NCBI RefSeq assembly: GCF_900109045.1
Contig: NZ_FNYL01000006.1
Location: 124,001 to 188,000 of the forward strand
Reading direction: 5' to 3'
From: Dyadobacter sp. SG02
Lineage (GTDB): Bacteria; Bacteroidota; Bacteroidia; Cytophagales; Spirosomataceae
DNA: 64,000 bases
Each line of letters opens with the position of its first letter. The stretch's first letter is position 1. A model generated the notes under the pieces. That model did no database searches, was not told the origin of the DNA, and saw only the letters and a list, made by a program, of their open reading frames with translations. The position numbers and the translations under genes are program-made. Shown here in pieces: positions 61,425-64,000 of the stretch.

Positions 61425-62678
61425 TCAAGTCTTCCGCTTCTTCTTCCGTGCGGAAGGGAACAGTACATTGTTCAATATGAGCCGGTAACCTGGTGAGTTG
61501 GGGTAGAGGTTGAGGTCGGTGGGCATGCGGCGGCCGCCTCCGCCGCGGCCTTCGGGATCGTGGCCGCCGTAGAAGGTCCATTGGCCGCGGCCAAGTTCGC
61601 CGTAAATGTAGCGGTCGGAGTTGCTGCTGGTGCCCATCACGAGCGAACTCGGCTTGACGGTGTATTTGGAGAATGCGGTGGTTTGCCCGAAGAATTCGCG
61701 GATCAAATGCTCATGGTTTTGAACGAGCATGGCCGGAATGACATCCCATTTGGCCGAAAAGTCGAAAAGGGAGAAATAGGCCTCGTTTTCACCCCAGCCG
61801 CGGTAACGGCCCGCGGCGGAGTTGATGTCCGAGAAATTCATCCCGTCGTATTCGTCGAGTTGGAGCTTGAAATTGTAGAATGCGAATGTCTTGTCAAAAT
61901 CCAGTTTGGACTGGGCGTCAGGGTCAATGCCGTCGCCATCGAGGTTATCGACGATGTCCACGCCTTCGGCTGCCAGCGCAATGTCGAACGTTTCCGCGCC
62001 AGAGCACATCGCGAACAGGAAACCGCCGCCCGCACAGAATTCTTTAATGGCTTTGGCAACCGCCAGTTTCATTTTGGGCACTTTGGAAAAACCATATCGA
62101 CTGGCAATGGCTTCCTGGGCTTTGATATCGGCCTCGCTCGTGCGACGCAGGTTTTTACCAAATTGGCCCGTAAAATCTTCATGGTGCAAATGCAGCCAGT
62201 CGTATTTGGGAAGATCGCCGCGGAGAATTTCTTCATCATAAATCACTTCGAAAGGGATTTCGGCGTATTTCAGCACGAGCAATACCGCGTCGGTATTTTC
62301 AAACTCGGCGGGGCTGATTTTAATGGGCGAATAAACCGCGATCTTCGCTGCTTTAAACAGTTTCACCACATCCATATTCACATTCGGACTGCTGATCTCG
62401 CTCACGATCTGCGCACTTGCAGTCTCCGAAAGTACTTCATAGGAAACCGCCCTCAGTTTGCATTCATTTTCAATGGATTTGGAATACTGAACTTTAAAAC
62501 TGCCCCCGCGGTAATTGAGCAGCCATTCCACTTCAATATCCCCTTTCAGCAGAATATATGCCAGACCATACGCCTTCAAATGGTTGGTCTGGGTATTGTC
62601 CATCGGGATCAGGATCTGGTTTGCGAGGCAGATTTGCGACAGGAAAACCAACACGAGCGGTAGAATCTTTCTCAGCAT
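61425..62678 (-). CDS. Secreted protein of unknown function with a glutamine-amidotransferase-like fold
   Basis: The 417-residue protein has a signal peptide (MLRKILPLVLVFLSQICLAN). The middle part (EFCAGGGFLFAMCSGAETFD, about 215-235) looks like the cysteine elbow of class I glutamine amidotransferase or ThuA-like folds, with CSGAE holding the candidate Cys. Homologs are sometimes labelled asparagine synthetase B in databases, but I see no such domain. The C-terminus has a GR-rich stretch (GHDPEGRGGGGRRMPTDLN) and a basic tail. Function unknown. Confidence 0.6.
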   Translation of the reverse strand: MLRKILPLVLVFLSQICLANQILIPMDNTQTNHLKAYGLAYILLKGDIEVEWLLNYRGGSFKVQYSKSIENECKLRAVSYEVLSETASAQIVSEISSPNVNMDVVKLFKAAKIAVYSPIKISPAEFENTDAVLLVLKYAEIPFEVIYDEEILRGDLPKYDWLHLHHEDFTGQFGKNLRRTSEADIKAQEAIASRYGFSKVPKMKLAVAKAIKEFCAGGGFLFAMCSGAETFDIALAAEGVDIVDNLDGDGIDPDAQSKLDFDKTFAFYNFKLQLDEYDGMNFSDINSAAGRYRGWGENEAYFSLFDFSAKWDVIPAMLVQNHEHLIREFFGQTTAFSKYTVKPSSLVMGTSSNSDRYIYGELGRGQWTFYGGHDPEGRGGGGRRMPTDLNLYPNSPGYRLILNNVLFPSARKKKRKT

Positions 62679-62789
62679 AGTAAGAAACGTTAGAAGTCCG
62701 AAGCTGCATCGTCAGGGGAGGTGTATCAAATTTAACGAATAATCGAGATTTTAGGTAGCTGGTTCTGAGGTTTTTGTGGTGTCTCTGTC

Positions 62790-62797
62790 TATTTTTG
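62790..62797 (+). promoter_or_regulatory. Candidate -7 box of the Crp-like regulator
   Basis: TATTTTTG fits TAnnTTTG, 27 bp upstream of the ATG at 62825. Confidence 0.45.
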
Positions 62798-62824
62798 GAA
62801 AATACCTCTACTCACCACCTGCCC

Positions 62825-63412
62825 ATGACCGAAACACAAATCCTGAACTACGCGCTGAATCAGTTCGCGGGAATCGACGCCGATGCATTTGAACTGTCGG
62901 CGCCCTACTGGCAACGAAAGACTTACAAAAAGGGGGAGTTTTATAATGAATACAAAAACGTCTGCAAATACCTTGGTTTTATCCTCGATGGCGTGTTCAG
63001 GACTTACTATATCGATGAAGAGTCGGCCGAGGAAAAGAATGTTTTTTTCTACTCCAAAAACCAGGTGGTGGTAGCGTATAAGAGTTTCGTGACCCAAACA
63101 CCGTGCAGCTATTACACCGAGTCGATGACGGAATCGACGATTTTGTACATTCATATCAACCACCTCACGGAATTATATGGGCGGTCACATCATTGGGAGC
63201 GGTTTGGGAGGCTGGTGGCGGAAACGGCATTTAACCTGGCGATGAACCGTGCCGAAGAATTCATGTTCCGTTCGCCCGAGCAGCGCTATCTCGAACTGAT
63301 CCAGAACCATCCCGATATTTTTAACAACGTCCCATTGTACCATATTGCCTCTTACCTGGGCATTCAGGCGCCTTCTCTCAGCCGTATCAGAAAAAGAATG
63401 GTGGGTAAATGA
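62825..63412 (+). CDS. Crp/Fnr-family transcriptional regulator
   Basis: From ATG 62825 (MTETQILNYALNQFAGIDAD) the product has 195 aa: a cyclic-nucleotide-binding-like barrel (YLGFILDGVFRTYYIDEESA) and a C-terminal helix-turn-helix (LYHIASYLGIQAPSLSRIRK). The Fe-S cysteines of Fnr are not seen. It is probably a small-molecule-responsive regulator; the hydrolase gene that follows on the same strand is a likely target. Confidence 0.88.
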   Translation: MTETQILNYALNQFAGIDADAFELSAPYWQRKTYKKGEFYNEYKNVCKYLGFILDGVFRTYYIDEESAEEKNVFFYSKNQVVVAYKSFVTQTPCSYYTESMTESTILYIHINHLTELYGRSHHWERFGRLVAETAFNLAMNRAEEFMFRSPEQRYLELIQNHPDIFNNVPLYHIASYLGIQAPSLSRIRKRMVGK

Positions 63413-63514
63413 CGATCTTAACTTGGGTTAAGAATATAGTCGGCTAACGTGCTGAATTTTGTCATGTCCAAAGCGGAACACTAAACAAAATTCAACTTTT
63501 AACCGATAGAAATC

Positions 63515-64000
63515 ATGAAAGCCAATAACACCAAAACCGTCGTATTTGTAACAGGTGCATTTGTAAGCCACAATGGCTGGGACCAATGGAGAACCTATTT
63601 TGAAAGCAAAGGTTACACTACCTACGCACCCGCCTGGCCGCACAAAGACGCGCCCGCAGCCGAGCTGAGAGACAGACAACCCAACGATACCGCGCTTGCC
63701 GGACTTACATTCAAAGAACTTGTTGACCACTACGCCAATTTTGTAAAATCTTTACCTGAAAAACCCATTATCATCGGCCACTCGCTGGGCGGATTGATCA
63801 CCCAGATTTTGATTAACCGCGACCTGGGCGTTGCCGGTGCCGCTATCCACCCCGTACCGCCACAAGGTGTGATTCCTTACGAATTCTCCTTTCTGAAAGC
63901 AGGTTACAAAGTATTCGGCTTATTCACTTCTCTGAAAAAAACTTACCTGATGTCGCTCGCCGACTGGCAATATGCATTTACCAACGGCATGACGCTGGAA
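63515..64000 (+). CDS. Alpha/beta hydrolase, 3' end outside the window
   Basis: The ATG at 63515 opens a frame of 162 codons that runs to the window edge. The product has TVVFVTGAFVSHNGWDQWRT, where alpha/beta hydrolases have their oxyanion loop, and the nucleophile elbow IIIGHSLGGLITQILI. No signal peptide is present. It is an esterase/lipase-like enzyme with unknown substrate, 102 bp after the Crp-like regulator and perhaps controlled by it. Confidence 0.88.
   Translation, partial: MKANNTKTVVFVTGAFVSHNGWDQWRTYFESKGYTTYAPAWPHKDAPAAELRDRQPNDTALAGLTFKELVDHYANFVKSLPEKPIIIGHSLGGLITQILINRDLGVAGAAIHPVPPQGVIPYEFSFLKAGYKVFGLFTSLKKTYLMSLADWQYAFTNGMTLE

Overview
The window looks like a chromosomal segment of a member of the Bacteroidota, most likely a Cytophagales species close to Dyadobacter or Spirosoma (inferred from gene content, not from a search). 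Supporting signs are two SusC/SusD outer-membrane uptake pairs, a FecR/ECF sigma pair, an OmpA-type porin, an S16 protein with a long charged tail, and several -7 boxes of the Bacteroidota form TAnnTTTG. No rRNA, tRNA, insertion sequence or CRISPR array was seen. The only structured RNA is RNase P RNA.

Layout. Positions 1-2676 hold a partial antitoxin-like gene and two sulfur genes (metZ and a TauE/SafE exporter), all on the minus strand. Positions 2804-20250 form one long minus-strand carbohydrate locus: SusC, SusD, a small FMN_bind-like secreted protein, a secreted FAD oxidoreductase, ApbE flavin transferase, a large secreted (alpha/alpha)6-type protein, a sodium:solute symporter, a GH2 glycosidase and a second, cytoplasmic FAD oxidoreductase. 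A divergent LacI-type regulator (20591-21757) carries an unusual N-terminal zinc ribbon, and a palindromic operator lies between it and the locus. Positions 21858-35525 hold a second uptake locus: a sugar isomerase-like protein, SusD, a SusC with an STN domain, FecR, an ECF sigma factor, GH76, two GH29 fucosidases and a glycosylasparaginase. This enzyme set fits glycoprotein or N-glycan breakdown.

Positions 35798-38418 encode a glycosyltransferase-like protein and a small ABC transporter. They are followed by a striking inverted pair of 10-bp tandem repeat arms (38413-38707), then an SDR enzyme and a YiaAB membrane protein. From 40064 the genes are mostly core functions: fabG, a VWA membrane protein, DUF2279, Smr/DUF2027, DUF4403, rnpB, an OmpA porin, rpsP-rimM-trmD, a GNAT, rluD, a D-cysteine desulfhydrase/ACC deaminase-like enzyme, a Kef antiporter, sufB, hldD, a queD-like gene, lpxB, a MarR-GNAT fusion, a Uma2 nuclease, a secreted protein of unknown role, a Crp-like regulator and a partial alpha/beta hydrolase.

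The most promising system is the flavin module inside the first carbohydrate locus. It combines an ApbE transferase, a likely flavinylation target with an AGAT motif and a Cys pair, and two paralogous FAD oxidoreductases, one predicted outside and one inside the cytoplasmic membrane. This suggests an extracytoplasmic, flavin-based oxidation step coupled to SusCD glycan uptake.
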